In this document: positions 1-8,924 of the stretch, piece after piece | Layout of the letters: each line of letters begins with the position of its first letter | Position numbering within the stretch: the stretch's first letter is position 1 | From: a candidate division BRC1 bacterium HGW-BRC1-1 | GTDB taxonomy: Bacteria > Sumerlaeota > Sumerlaeia > Sumerlaeales > Sumerlaeaceae | Direction: 5' to 3' | Assembly: GCA_002842095.1 (NCBI GenBank) | Contig: PHCB01000006.1 | Span: 67,814-131,813 of the forward strand | Length of the DNA: 64,000 nt | Program-made: the position numbers and the translations under genes | Notes under the pieces: generated by a model | Seen by the model: the letters and a program-made list of their open reading frames with translations, nothing else | What the model was told of the DNA's origin: nothing | Database searches by the model: none

Positions 1-959
1 GCATCCACCGAGGCATCACATGGGGGCTGCCCAGCGTGCCGGCGTGTCTTGCGCTGCACTACAACAAGCGCCTTTTCCGCGAGGCCGGACTGGACCCCGA
101 GAAGCCTCCAGCGACGCTGAAAGAACTGGACGAATACGCCGAAAAGCTCACCAAGCGCGATGCCTCCGGCAAGCTCACCCAACTTGGATTCTCCCCCAGC
201 GATCCCGGTTGGTGGAACCCGCTTTATCCCACATGGTTCGGCGGAAAAATATGGGACGGCGTAAACAAGCCGACACCCGACACGCCCGAGAACATCGCCG
301 CCTTCGAGTGGGCCGCGTCCTATTCCCGCAAATACGGCGTGAAAGACCTGCAAGCGTTTCGCTCGGCCATGGTTCAGTTCGATACGGGCCAGAACAGCTT
401 TATCTCCGAGCGCGTGGCCATGCAGTTGCAGGGCGTTTTTATGTTCACCTTCATTGAGAAATACAAACCCGACATGGACTATGGCGTGGCGCCGTTCCCT
501 GCGGCGGATGCGTCGCTTACCAGCGTGACTCTGGTGCAGGCGGATCTGCTGGGCATCCCTCGGGGCGCGGCCAACGTGGAGGAGGGATGGAAGTTTATCC
601 GCTACGTGCAACAGCAGCCCGTGATGGAAAAACTTTGTCAGCTGCAGAAGCGCTTTTCGCCACTGGCCAAAACCAGCGAGCAATTTTACACAAACCACAG
701 CAACCCGGACATCCGAATCTTCCGCAGCCTGGCCGAGTCGCCCACGGGGAGCGAATGGCCGCGCACGCCCATGATTAACGAGTACGTGGACGAGATGGAG
801 AACGGCTACTCGCACATCTTCATGCTGGATGAAACGGCGGCCGAGGCGATGGCTCTGGTGCGCCGCCGGATGACTCCGCGATTCGAAGAGCGCGAGCGAA
901 AATGGGAAGCCATCAAAGATGAGAGAATGCGCAACTGGGAGGAGATCGCACCACGATGA
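1..959 (+). CDS. Extracellular sugar-binding protein of an ABC importer, 5' end missing
   Basis: Reading is open from base 3 to the stop at 959 (318 residues), so the gene begins before the window. The visible part fits a family 1 solute-binding protein: it starts near the hinge (ALHYNKRLFREAG), followed by an alpha/beta lobe rich in Trp and Tyr (PGWWNPLYPTWFGG) as in sugar binders. The signal peptide and lipobox would be upstream. Its stop overlaps the first permease start (ATGA), so the three genes form one operon. No ATPase gene is seen here; such importers often share an MsmK/UgpC-type ATPase encoded elsewhere. The sugar cannot be told from sequence. Confidence 0.85.
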   Translation, partial: IHRGITWGLPSVPACLALHYNKRLFREAGLDPEKPPATLKELDEYAEKLTKRDASGKLTQLGFSPSDPGWWNPLYPTWFGGKIWDGVNKPTPDTPENIAAFEWAASYSRKYGVKDLQAFRSAMVQFDTGQNSFISERVAMQLQGVFMFTFIEKYKPDMDYGVAPFPAADASLTSVTLVQADLLGIPRGAANVEEGWKFIRYVQQQPVMEKLCQLQKRFSPLAKTSEQFYTNHSNPDIRIFRSLAESPTGSEWPRTPMINEYVDEMENGYSHIFMLDETAAEAMALVRRRMTPRFEERERKWEAIKDERMRNWEEIAPR

Positions 960-1837
960 CCCGCGAACAAAAACGCAATCTGGTGAAGGGGTTGCTCTTC
1001 ACCGCACCGTGGATTCTGGGCCTCAGCATCTTCACCATGATCCCGGCCCTTATGTCGCTCTATTATAGCTTCTGCGATTACTCGGTGCTGAACCCTCCGG
1101 TGTTCATCGGAGCAAAGAATTTCACCAGCCTCTCAACGGACGCAGTCTTCTGGAAATCGCTCAACAACACGCTCATTTATGCCGTGGTGGCGCTGCCCCT
1201 GGGCACCGTAATGGGCATCGCGCTGGCGCTGTTGCTCAACCAGCAGATCATCGCCCGGCCCCTCTTCCGCACCATCTTCTTTCTGCCGTCGCTGGTTCCG
1301 CTGGTGGCTCTGGCCATTCTCTGGCAATGGATCTTCAACGGCGAGTTTGGCGTGCTGAACCACGCGCTTTCGTGGTTCGGCATCGACGGCCCCAACTGGC
1401 TCACCGACACCACCTGGGCGAAGCCCGCGCTGGTCATCACGGGACTGTGGGGCGTGGGCAACTCGGTGGTGATTTACCTCGCCGGACTGCAGGATGTGCC
1501 GCGCGATTTTTACGAGGCGGCCCGCGTGGACGGCGCCAACTGGTGGCAGCAGACGCGCCACATCACCATCCCCATGATCTCGCCCGTCATCTATTTCAAC
1601 GTCATCATGGGGACGATCGGCGTGCTGCAGATTTTCGCCGTACCCTACGTCATGACCGGCGGCGGCCCCGCCCGCGCGACCCTCTTCTATACGATGTATC
1701 TTTTCGACCAGGCCTTCCGATACCTGAACATGGGCTACGCCTGCGCCATGGCGTGGGTGCTGTTCGTCATCGTGGCCGGCCTGACCCTGTTCGCCCACCG
1801 CATGTCGAAAGGACACGTCTATTATGGCGGCGCGTGA
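956..1837 (+). CDS. ABC sugar permease, MalF/UgpA type
   Basis: A 293-residue inner-membrane protein with about six hydrophobic segments. The cytoplasmic EAA loop that docks on the ATPase is clear at about residues 185-205 (EAARVDGANWWQQ followed by IPMISP). The ATG overlaps the stop of the binding-protein gene (ATGA), indicating translational coupling. With the next gene it forms the heterodimeric channel of a carbohydrate importer of the CUT1 type. Length matches the family and nothing looks broken. Confidence 0.93.
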   Translation: MTREQKRNLVKGLLFTAPWILGLSIFTMIPALMSLYYSFCDYSVLNPPVFIGAKNFTSLSTDAVFWKSLNNTLIYAVVALPLGTVMGIALALLLNQQIIARPLFRTIFFLPSLVPLVALAILWQWIFNGEFGVLNHALSWFGIDGPNWLTDTTWAKPALVITGLWGVGNSVVIYLAGLQDVPRDFYEAARVDGANWWQQTRHITIPMISPVIYFNVIMGTIGVLQIFAVPYVMTGGGPARATLFYTMYLFDQAFRYLNMGYACAMAWVLFVIVAGLTLFAHRMSKGHVYYGGA

Positions 1838-2696
1838 ATCCCTCGAAGTCGATGCCGGCACCCTCACCACCCAGCGCATCCTGGGGCGCGTGGCCACCTA
1901 TGCGGCGCTGCTGTTCTTCAGCGTGCTCTTCCTTTTTCCGCTGGTGTGGATGCTCACCACCTCGCTGAAAAGCATCGGCGAGATAAACACCTCCCAGCCG
2001 GTCTGGTTCCCGTCGCCGCCGCAATGGGAGAACTACAAGATCGTTACCGCGAAGCTGAACTTCTGGCGCTACGCGCTGAACACCGTCATGCTGTGCGTGC
2101 TCACGGTCACGGGCACGGTGCTCAGTTGCTCGCTGGCCGCCTACGGCTTTTCACGCATCAAATGGCCCGGCCGCGACAAACTGTTCATCATCACCCTCGG
2201 CACCATGATGATCCCCTTCCCGGTGCTCATGGTGCCCCTTTACGCGCTGTTTAAGGAGTTCGGATGGGTGGGGACGTTCAAACCACTGTGGGTGCCGGCA
2301 TTCTTTGCCTCAGCCTATAACATCTTTCTGCTGCGCCAGTTTTTCATGACCATCCCGCAAGACCTGACCGATGCCGCCGTGGTGGATGGTTGCAGCGAGT
2401 TCCGCATTTTCTGGCAGATGATCATCCCCCTGGCGCGATCGGCGTTGATGGTGGTCGGGCTGTTCTGCTTCATGGCCGTATGGAACGATTTCCTCGGGCC
2501 CCTGATTTATCTCTCCAATGAAAACGACTTCACGCTCGCGCTGGGCCTGCAGGCGTTTCAGTCGCAACACGGCGGCACCGACACCAACCTCCTCATGGCC
2601 GCCGGTAGCGTGATGGTGCTGCCCGTAATCGTGCTCTTTTTCTTCACCCAGAAGAGCTTCATCGAGGGGATTTCGCTGACGGGGTTGAAGCTGTAG
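1824..2696 (+). CDS. ABC sugar permease, MalG/UgpE type
   Basis: A 290-residue membrane protein, the second subunit of the importer channel. It has a short cytoplasmic N-terminus, a first transmembrane segment near residues 30-50, and an EAA-type loop in the C-terminal half (DAAVVDGCSEFRIF then IIPLARSAL). It starts 14 bases inside the previous gene, so the two are coupled. It is the last gene of the operon; the 87 bases before the convergent glycosyltransferase gene show no clear terminator hairpin. Confidence 0.93.
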   Translation: MAARESLEVDAGTLTTQRILGRVATYAALLFFSVLFLFPLVWMLTTSLKSIGEINTSQPVWFPSPPQWENYKIVTAKLNFWRYALNTVMLCVLTVTGTVLSCSLAAYGFSRIKWPGRDKLFIITLGTMMIPFPVLMVPLYALFKEFGWVGTFKPLWVPAFFASAYNIFLLRQFFMTIPQDLTDAAVVDGCSEFRIFWQMIIPLARSALMVVGLFCFMAVWNDFLGPLIYLSNENDFTLALGLQAFQSQHGGTDTNLLMAAGSVMVLPVIVLFFFTQKSFIEGISLTGLKL

Positions 2697-2783
2697 CGGA
2701 GCGGGTAAAGGCGTATGGGAGTAATGGGGAGGATGGGGCGTGAGATGAGAACGACAGCGAACTGCGACACCTGCGGGTAGGGT

Positions 2784-4022
2784 TCACACCTTCAGGGCGA
2801 GGCGTTCTTCCCAGAAGCTGAACAGGCGTCGGGCGAGAACGTCCCAGTCGAAATAGGTTTCTGCGGCCGCGCGGGTTTCGGCGCCGAGGGACGGCCAGCG
2901 TGCGGGTTCTGCGGCTACGCGGGCCATGGCGTCGGCGAAGGCTTCGGGCGTTGCGGCGCACAATTTCCCGAACCCGTAGCGACGCAACAGGCGGCCTGTC
3001 TCGCCCACGTCGCAGGCCACAAGGGGCCGACCAGCTGCCACGTAATCGCTTAACTTGTGAGGGTACCTCGCGCGGTTGAGGGCTACGTTTGTTAAGGGCA
3101 GCAGCAACACATCCGCCGCAGCCAGACACGTCGACATTTCCTCGAAGGGCTTGCGGCCCAGGTGCGTGATGCGCCCCGCCACAGCCGCCTGAATGGCGGG
3201 GGTCATGCGGCAGAAATCAGCGCCCACCACCAGCAAACGTGCCTTGGGGCAGCGCTCCACCAATCGCGCGAAACCCGCCAACAGCAGATCTTCGTCGGTG
3301 TGGAAGTTCGCGACGTAGCCAAACACCACGTCGTCACCCTTGAAGTCCAGCCCCAGCGCGGCGCGGGCCTTTGCGGCGGGCTGCGGTACGATCCGGTCCA
3401 GCGGCGCGCCGCTGTGGAGCACCAGCGCCTTCTGCGCCATGGTGTCGGGAGCGAGCGGGTGCTGAAAGTATTCCTCGCTGATAAGCGTAACTGCATCGGC
3501 GGCCGCCACAGCGCGCGGCTCCAGCCAGCCGTCCACGGCGAAGGTGGCGCGTCGCCACGCGCGAATGGGGCGCGGCATCGCCTGAAAGAAATCCGCATTC
3601 ACCACGCAGGACTGATACAGCCCCTCGGGGCCGCCCCACCAGTCGGCCCAGTCGACCACCAGCCGCGCCCCCCGCGACCGCGCAGCGAGACCGGGAAGCA
3701 GGCAGTTGGGCTTGTGAGAGAAGGCGTAGACCAGATCCCAGCGCGACGCCAGCGCATGACGCACCCGCCACAGGTTATCGGGGATGCCGTAGCCCTCCTG
3801 CTTGTCGTTGAATAGGGTGCGGTTGGGCGATTGACTCTCGACCAGCGTGACGCCGGGCAGGTGAGTGGGGACGACTTCGGTGACCGCGCGATGGCGTCGG
3901 TGCTCGCTGGTCATCACCAGATGCACCTCATGACCCCGCGCCGCCAGCCGCACGGCAAGCTCGCGGGCGCGGAAATAACTGCCGCGTTCGGGCAGGTTAT
4001 GGACGAGGAACAGCGCGCGCAT
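2784..4022 (-). CDS. Glycosyltransferase, GT4-like (GT-B fold)
   Basis: A 412-residue protein with the two Rossmann lobes of GT-B enzymes. The N-lobe opens with an acceptor-site pattern (FLVHNLPERGSYFRARELA). The C-lobe has the donor-binding region with PHKLSDYVAAGRPLVA, the equivalent of the E-x7-E motif region. It probably transfers a sugar from an NDP-sugar to a lipid- or protein-linked acceptor at the cytoplasmic membrane face. It follows the methyltransferase gene at 4031-4852 with an 8-base gap and is probably co-transcribed with it. Donor and acceptor are unknown. Confidence 0.85.
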   Translation of the reverse strand: MRALFLVHNLPERGSYFRARELAVRLAARGHEVHLVMTSEHRRHRAVTEVVPTHLPGVTLVESQSPNRTLFNDKQEGYGIPDNLWRVRHALASRWDLVYAFSHKPNCLLPGLAARSRGARLVVDWADWWGGPEGLYQSCVVNADFFQAMPRPIRAWRRATFAVDGWLEPRAVAAADAVTLISEEYFQHPLAPDTMAQKALVLHSGAPLDRIVPQPAAKARAALGLDFKGDDVVFGYVANFHTDEDLLLAGFARLVERCPKARLLVVGADFCRMTPAIQAAVAGRITHLGRKPFEEMSTCLAAADVLLLPLTNVALNRARYPHKLSDYVAAGRPLVACDVGETGRLLRRYGFGKLCAATPEAFADAMARVAAEPARWPSLGAETRAAAETYFDWDVLARRLFSFWEERLALKV

Positions 4023-4030
4023 GAGTCACA

Positions 4031-4852
4031 TCAATCCGCTTGTTTTTTGCCCACGACAAGCACGAACCACGCGAAGCGCCGTAGCACCGGAGCAACCGCG
4101 AACAACGCGCGATCCACTGCGCCCAACGCGGCGAGGGTGGCGCGGAAAAGTCGCGGGGCTCTGACACCATACTGCCAAACAAAGGCCAGAAAAGAGAAGA
4201 GGTAGTAGGTGCGAACGCGCGCCTCGGTAAAGGGAGCGGCCACCGTTTCGGTTTCTCGCCGCGAAAAATAGGTGGTGATGCCGCGCCATTCGGCGGGAGC
4301 GAGGGTGCGCCGGTAAAGCACCACAAAGGGGTTGCTGGTCATGGGCTCGGCAAAGGCGCCCACACCGCCCGGTTTCAAGGTGCGATGGATTTCGTTCATG
4401 GCCTGCGCCAGTTGCGTGTGGATGAGCACGGCGCGGGTGCAGGCACCATCAAACTGGTCGCGGCGAAAGGGCAGCGCCTCGGCCGCACATCGCACGAGAA
4501 GCAGGCGTCCCGCAACAGACCCGACCGCCGTCGGCCACAGCGCCTCGCGGCGCGATTCATCGGCGTGAAACGCGCGCAGCGTGCGCAGGCGTTCGAGCGA
4601 AATATCGGTGGCGACCACGCTCGCCCCGGACGCGCTCATGGCCAAAGCGTTCAGCCCCAGGCCCGTACCAATTTCGAGAATCAACCGACCCGCGCGAGGC
4701 TCCAGCGCAGCGAGGGCGTCGCGTTGGTCCGGCACATCATAAAACGGTTTTTCTCCCGCAAGGGCCGCTGCCGGGTCCATCGCGCCGCCGAGGTTCTGCG
4801 GGTCGAGGTTTGTGTCCCAATACGCAGCGCGGTCGGCGTCACTTGCCTTCAA
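4031..4852 (-). CDS. Class I SAM-dependent methyltransferase
   Basis: A 273-residue protein. Motif I of the SAM-binding Rossmann fold is seen at about residues 58-68 (LILEIGTGLGLNAL), then the acidic strand end (VVATDISLERL) and the post-motif region with a proline-glycine turn (RTLKPGG). The C-terminal 90 residues are hydrophobic and may sit on the membrane. The longest frame starts with TTG at 4852 and overlaps the preceding gene by 14 bases; a later start is possible. Lying between a glycosyltransferase and an RdgC-like gene, it may methylate a sugar or a lipid, but this is only context. Confidence 0.75.
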   Translation of the reverse strand: MKASDADRAAYWDTNLDPQNLGGAMDPAAALAGEKPFYDVPDQRDALAALEPRAGRLILEIGTGLGLNALAMSASGASVVATDISLERLRTLRAFHADESRREALWPTAVGSVAGRLLLVRCAAEALPFRRDQFDGACTRAVLIHTQLAQAMNEIHRTLKPGGVGAFAEPMTSNPFVVLYRRTLAPAEWRGITTYFSRRETETVAAPFTEARVRTYYLFSFLAFVWQYGVRAPRLFRATLAALGAVDRALFAVAPVLRRFAWFVLVVGKKQAD

Positions 4853-5357
4853 AACTCTTTACCCAATCGCTCATGCGTTTGCGTTCGGGACGCCACGCCT
4901 TGTCGTTCAGGCGCAGGGTGAGGAAGTGGTCGAGCACCTGACCCCAGAACTTTTCGAAGGCCTCAAACATCTCGAAACGCAGGTCAAGATAATCGCCACC
5001 GCTCTTGGGCGGCACAGGCAGCTTCAGGCCCGACACGGCGAAGTTCGACGCGCGGAAGGCGAAGGTGAAGGTCTGGTTCTGCCAGATGATGCGCAGGTGA
5101 GCCTTGGCTATTTTCTTGTTTTCGAGCAGCGCGCGGCGTGCCTCGGGGGACTCCAGCGGCGTGCCGCCCTTCAGCGTGATCGTGGTCGCATCGCCATATT
5201 CCGCCGTAAGTTCCACGGGTGCCTCGAACCAGCAATCGAACTCATCCAACCCCTGCAGGCGCAGCTTGCCCGCGCTCTTTTCGCTCTGCCAATAAAGCCA
5301 CGTGGCAAACTCCAGGCCGATAAACTCCGTCGCCGCTGCCTTCTCCATCAAACCCAT
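4839..5357 (-). CDS. RdgC-like C-terminal domain protein
   Basis: A 172-residue soluble protein. The opening pattern (FIGLEFATWLYWQSE), followed by a beta-rich stretch with charged loops and a long amphipathic helix near the end (EMFEAFEKFWGQVLDHFL), resembles from memory the C-terminal half of RdgC, a ring-shaped DNA-binding protein that modulates RecA. The N-terminal half of RdgC is absent, so this is a short relative or a separate family. It overlaps the methyltransferase gene at its 3' end. The assignment would need a profile search. Confidence 0.5.
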   Translation of the reverse strand: MGLMEKAAATEFIGLEFATWLYWQSEKSAGKLRLQGLDEFDCWFEAPVELTAEYGDATTITLKGGTPLESPEARRALLENKKIAKAHLRIIWQNQTFTFAFRASNFAVSGLKLPVPPKSGGDYLDLRFEMFEAFEKFWGQVLDHFLTLRLNDKAWRPERKRMSDWVKSFEGK

Positions 5358-5507
5358 GCCGGTCTTCCTTCCTGCTCCATTCGATTACCATGGCGGGTTA
5401 TGAAAGTCGCCCGGCGGTAGTGCAACGCTTGTTTTCTTGCGCCGCTTCAAATGGGATGGCATGAGTGAAATTGACACGATAACAAAGCCCGCGAAAGGAG
5501 CAATGCC

Positions 5508-6002
5508 ATGCCAACGGTGGACGTGGTAAGCAAGCTGGACCTTCAGGAGATCGACAACGCCGTCAACACGGTGAAAAAAGAGATCGAGAACCGCTACGAT
5601 TTTCGGGGGGCGAACACCGAGCTGGAGCTTAACAAGGGCGACAAAACCATTCGCCTGGTGGTGGCCGACGACATGAAATTGCGCGCCGTGAAGGAGATGC
5701 TGGGCGGGCGGTTTATCGCCCGCAAGGTATCGCCGAAGGTGCTCGATTACGGCAAGGAAGAGGCCGCCACGCTGGGTGCCATCCGGATAATTATCAAGCT
5801 GCGCGAGGGCCTGACCAGCGACGACGCCCGCGCCGTGGTGAAAACCGTGAAGGATTCCAAAATGAAAGTGCAGGCGGCCATTCAGGGCGATCAGGTTCGC
5901 CTGACCGCGGCGAAGATCGACGACCTGCAGACCATCATGCAGAAGCTGCGCGAAGACGACAGCATCAGCGTGCCGGTGCAATTCGTGAACATGAAACGGT
6001 GA
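5508..6002 (+). CDS. yajQ: YajQ family nucleotide-binding protein
   Basis: A 164-residue protein matching the UPF0234/YajQ family along its length: the start with DVVSKLDLQEIDNAVN, the conserved ENRYDFRGANTE, and the C-terminal QLR-type end (DSISVPVQFVNMKR). Family members bind nucleotides or RNA; some proteobacterial ones bind cyclic di-GMP. A good ribosome site (AAAGGAG) lies upstream of the ATG. It stands alone, divergent from the RdgC-like gene and convergent with mraY. Confidence 0.93.
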   Translation: MPTVDVVSKLDLQEIDNAVNTVKKEIENRYDFRGANTELELNKGDKTIRLVVADDMKLRAVKEMLGGRFIARKVSPKVLDYGKEEAATLGAIRIIIKLREGLTSDDARAVVKTVKDSKMKVQAAIQGDQVRLTAAKIDDLQTIMQKLREDDSISVPVQFVNMKR

Positions 6003-6323
6003 CGGCGACAAGTCGTTCGGAACGAACGGGTGTGGTTGTGAAGCGAGCGCAACAGTGAGAAGAAGCTGATCTGGGACCGGCGCCCCCGCCGGTCGCCGGG
6101 GAGGTGTGACTATCAGGATAGATTGTTTTTCTGAGTCCGCCGCTCCTCCGGAGCGGAATGTTGGGTTGGACTGTTCTTGGGGTTCCGGTCGCTGCGCTCC
6201 CTCTACCCCAAGCTACTCGCCGCGCCCCCTCCGGGGGCAAAACCAATTCATGCGATTTGCCCACGACACACAGGTACAGCTCTCGAAAAGAGCGAACCGA
6301 GGGAACCTTTTACCTCGCGCCGT
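6003..6323. other. Intergenic region between convergent yajQ and mraY
   Basis: No credible gene in 321 bases. A perfect 8-bp hairpin lies at 6075-6094 (GACCGGCG, loop CCCC, CGCCGGTC) and a second GC stem near 6228-6242. Neither has a T run, so these are not classical terminators, though they may separate the converging transcripts. Confidence 0.6.
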
Positions 6324-7490
6324 TTACCGAATCTTCAGCGAGGCCAGACCTATCAGGGCTAGCAGGGCCGTGACGATCCAAAAGCGGATGATGATCTTCG
6401 ACTCGGGGACACCCTTGCGTTCGTAGTGGTGGTGGATGGGTGTCATGAGAAACACGCGGCGTTTTCTCAGCTTCATCGATCCCACCTGAATCACCACGCT
6501 GACCGTCTCGATAACGAAAATGCCACCGACGATTCCCAGCAACAATTCCTGTTTGGTGATGAGTGCAACGGTTCCCAGAATCCCGCCCAGCGCCATGGAG
6601 CCGGTGTCGCCCATGAACATGTCTGCCGGGTGGGCATTGAACCAGAGAAACCCGAGGCTAGCCCCGGTGAGCGCACCGAGGAAGACGACCACTTCATCGG
6701 CCCGGCTGACATAGGGCAGCATCAGATAATTGGAGAGGATCTTGTTACTGGCCAGATACGCCACCACAATGAAAGTGAGCGTTACCAGAGTCGTGATGCC
6801 TATGCACAAACCATCGAGACCATCGGTCAGGTTCACCGCGTTGCTGGTCCCCACCAAAACCACCATGGTATACAATATGAAAAACGCGCCAATGGACAGA
6901 TAAGCCCATTTGAAAAATGGCACGAGAATGTGACCGTAGCCGGTGAAAGGCCCCTGAGATCCGCCCACGGCTTCGTAGTAAACGTAGGTTACGGGGGCCA
7001 CGCTGGTCATGCCAAACAAATAAAGGTAGGCGCCTACAAAAAGCCCGAGACCGACCTGACCAACAAATTTGTGGCGTGGTGACAGGCCATCGGAGTTGCG
7101 CTTGGTGATCTTGAGGTAATCGTCCAGAAAACCTAACATGCCGAACCCGACTGCCACCAGCACAAGAAGCCACACGAAGGGATTTAGGAGATTGCAGAAA
7201 AGCAGGACCGACCCCAGCAGCGTACCCAAGATGAGAATGCCTCCCATGGTAGGGACGCCCTTTTTTGCGGCGTGCATCTTGGAGAGATCGGGCGCGTCCT
7301 CACTGGTGGTGGTACGAAAGGGTTGCCCCGCTTTCAGTCGGTGCAGCGCTGCGATCAACATCGGTCCGAAATAAATGCTCGTCAGAAGGGAAAAAGCCAG
7401 AGCCACCGCTGTTCGCACGGTGATGTACTGCATGGGGTTGACGTACATGACCTGTTTGGACTGCAGGAAATTGAGAAAGTGATAAATCAT
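6324..7490 (-). CDS. mraY: Phospho-MurNAc-pentapeptide transferase (lipid I synthase)
   Basis: A 388-residue polytopic membrane enzyme that joins UDP-MurNAc-pentapeptide to undecaprenyl phosphate to give lipid I. Family motifs are all present: FLDDYLKITKRNSDGL with its catalytic aspartates, NLTDGLDGL, NAHPADMFMGDTGSMALGG and the histidine-rich TPIHHHYERKG near the C-terminus. About ten transmembrane segments. The start overlaps the murF stop by four bases, so it is translationally coupled as the last dcw gene visible here; murD and ftsW, usually next, are not in this window. Confidence 0.97.
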   Translation of the reverse strand: MIYHFLNFLQSKQVMYVNPMQYITVRTAVALAFSLLTSIYFGPMLIAALHRLKAGQPFRTTTSEDAPDLSKMHAAKKGVPTMGGILILGTLLGSVLLFCNLLNPFVWLLVLVAVGFGMLGFLDDYLKITKRNSDGLSPRHKFVGQVGLGLFVGAYLYLFGMTSVAPVTYVYYEAVGGSQGPFTGYGHILVPFFKWAYLSIGAFFILYTMVVLVGTSNAVNLTDGLDGLCIGITTLVTLTFIVVAYLASNKILSNYLMLPYVSRADEVVVFLGALTGASLGFLWFNAHPADMFMGDTGSMALGGILGTVALITKQELLLGIVGGIFVIETVSVVIQVGSMKLRKRRVFLMTPIHHHYERKGVPESKIIIRFWIVTALLALIGLASLKIR

Positions 7491-8896
7491 CGGCTCCCCC
7501 CGGGGGGCGTCTCCTTCAACAGATCATAGATGCGTTCGAGTTTCATCAACCGCGAGCCTTTTACAAGCAGGAGATCACCGGTCTGGAGAAGTCCACGCAG
7601 ATGTTCTGCAGCGATGGCGGCATCGGCGAAATGCTGCGCGGACAAACCCGCCTTCGTGGCCGTCTCGTGGATAATCTTCGCGCGTTCGCCCACCGTGAGC
7701 AGCATATCCAACCCCGAGGCCGCTGCCACGGCGCCGATGTGGGCGTGGAAATCGTGTTCCATGTCGCCCAGTTCCAGCATGTCGGCGAGCACGGCGTAGC
7801 GCCGTCCGCTCACGTGAAAATCCTGCAACGAACGCAGCGCGTTCTCCACGGCGGCGGGGCTTGCGTTGTAGTAATCCTTCACCAGATGCCAGCCGCCCAT
7901 ATCCTCAACCTCGCTGCGATTGAGCCCGGCGGAGAACCCGCCCAGACGCGGAGCGATGTCGGCCGGCGCGGCACCCAATGCCTGGGCCGTGGCCGCCGCG
8001 CAGAGCGCGTTCGAAATATTGTGGCGACCGAAAACGCGCAGTTCCACCTGTCGCCCTGCGGCCTCATCTTCCGGCAGATGCAGGCGAAACGCATAACCAT
8101 AAGGCTGCAACGCCACCACATCTGTCGCGCGCACATCGGCGGATTCGTCCATGCCGAACGTGATGCAGCGACGACCCCGGGCAAATTCCACGCGGGCGCG
8201 GCGGCTCAACTTGTCGTCGGCGTTCATCACGAGCAGGGCGTCTGCCGGGGCGGATTCCAGCGCCTCACACTTGGCGCGATACAACGCTTCCTGTGAGCCG
8301 AAATTTCCCACGTGGGCATTGCTGATGTTCGTCAGCGCCACGCATTGCGGCTGGATGATACCCACCAAACGGCCCAGTTCACCGGCCTGGTTCATCCCCG
8401 CTTCCAGCACCGCCACACGGTGGTCGGGTCGCAGGCCAAACACCATGCGCGGCACACCCACAAGGTTGTTCAGGTTGCCTTCAGTAACCAGCAATTCTCT
8501 ACCGCCACCCAACAAAGCCGCCATCATTTCCTTGGTGGTGGTTTTGCCGTTCGATCCAACAATGGCCGCCGTGGGGACATGATGATTTTCGAACCGCCAG
8601 AGACGCGCGATCTCGCCGAGGGCGAACAACGTGTCGGGGACGACCAGCATCGTCACCTCGCCGGATTCGTTCGGATCAGAATCTGTGTGGTCGCAGACCA
8701 CAATTCTGGCACCCGCTTCAATCGCCTGCGGGATGAAGTGGTGACCGTCGAAATTATCTCCGCGCAACGCCACGAAACAATCGCCCGGTGCAATGGATCG
8801 CGTATCGGTTGACACACCCGTCACCCAGCTACCCAGCGCGTGTTCCGGCAGGCGACAGCCGAGCGTACGACTCAGTTGCTGCAGCGATAGTTTCAT
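7487..8896 (-). CDS. murF: UDP-MurNAc-tripeptide:D-Ala-D-Ala ligase
   Basis: The enzyme adds D-Ala-D-Ala to the UDP-MurNAc-tripeptide in the cytoplasm. It has the three Mur ligase domains: substrate-binding N-domain (VSTDTRSIAPGDCF), central ATPase with P-loop (GSNGKTTTKEMM), and C-domain (DYYNASPAAVENAL). I start it at ATG 8896, where MKLSLQQL begins and an AAGGGG ribosome site precedes; an in-frame extension to 8977 carries no family sequence. It is 469 residues, normal for MurF. It lies between murE and mraY in one operon. Confidence 0.96.
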   Translation of the reverse strand: MKLSLQQLSRTLGCRLPEHALGSWVTGVSTDTRSIAPGDCFVALRGDNFDGHHFIPQAIEAGARIVVCDHTDSDPNESGEVTMLVVPDTLFALGEIARLWRFENHHVPTAAIVGSNGKTTTKEMMAALLGGGRELLVTEGNLNNLVGVPRMVFGLRPDHRVAVLEAGMNQAGELGRLVGIIQPQCVALTNISNAHVGNFGSQEALYRAKCEALESAPADALLVMNADDKLSRRARVEFARGRRCITFGMDESADVRATDVVALQPYGYAFRLHLPEDEAAGRQVELRVFGRHNISNALCAAATAQALGAAPADIAPRLGGFSAGLNRSEVEDMGGWHLVKDYYNASPAAVENALRSLQDFHVSGRRYAVLADMLELGDMEHDFHAHIGAVAAASGLDMLLTVGERAKIIHETATKAGLSAQHFADAAIAAEHLRGLLQTGDLLLVKGSRLMKLERIYDLLKETPPGGSR

Positions 8897-8924
8897 GAGG
8901 GCGCCCCTTCGACGTGCGTCGCTG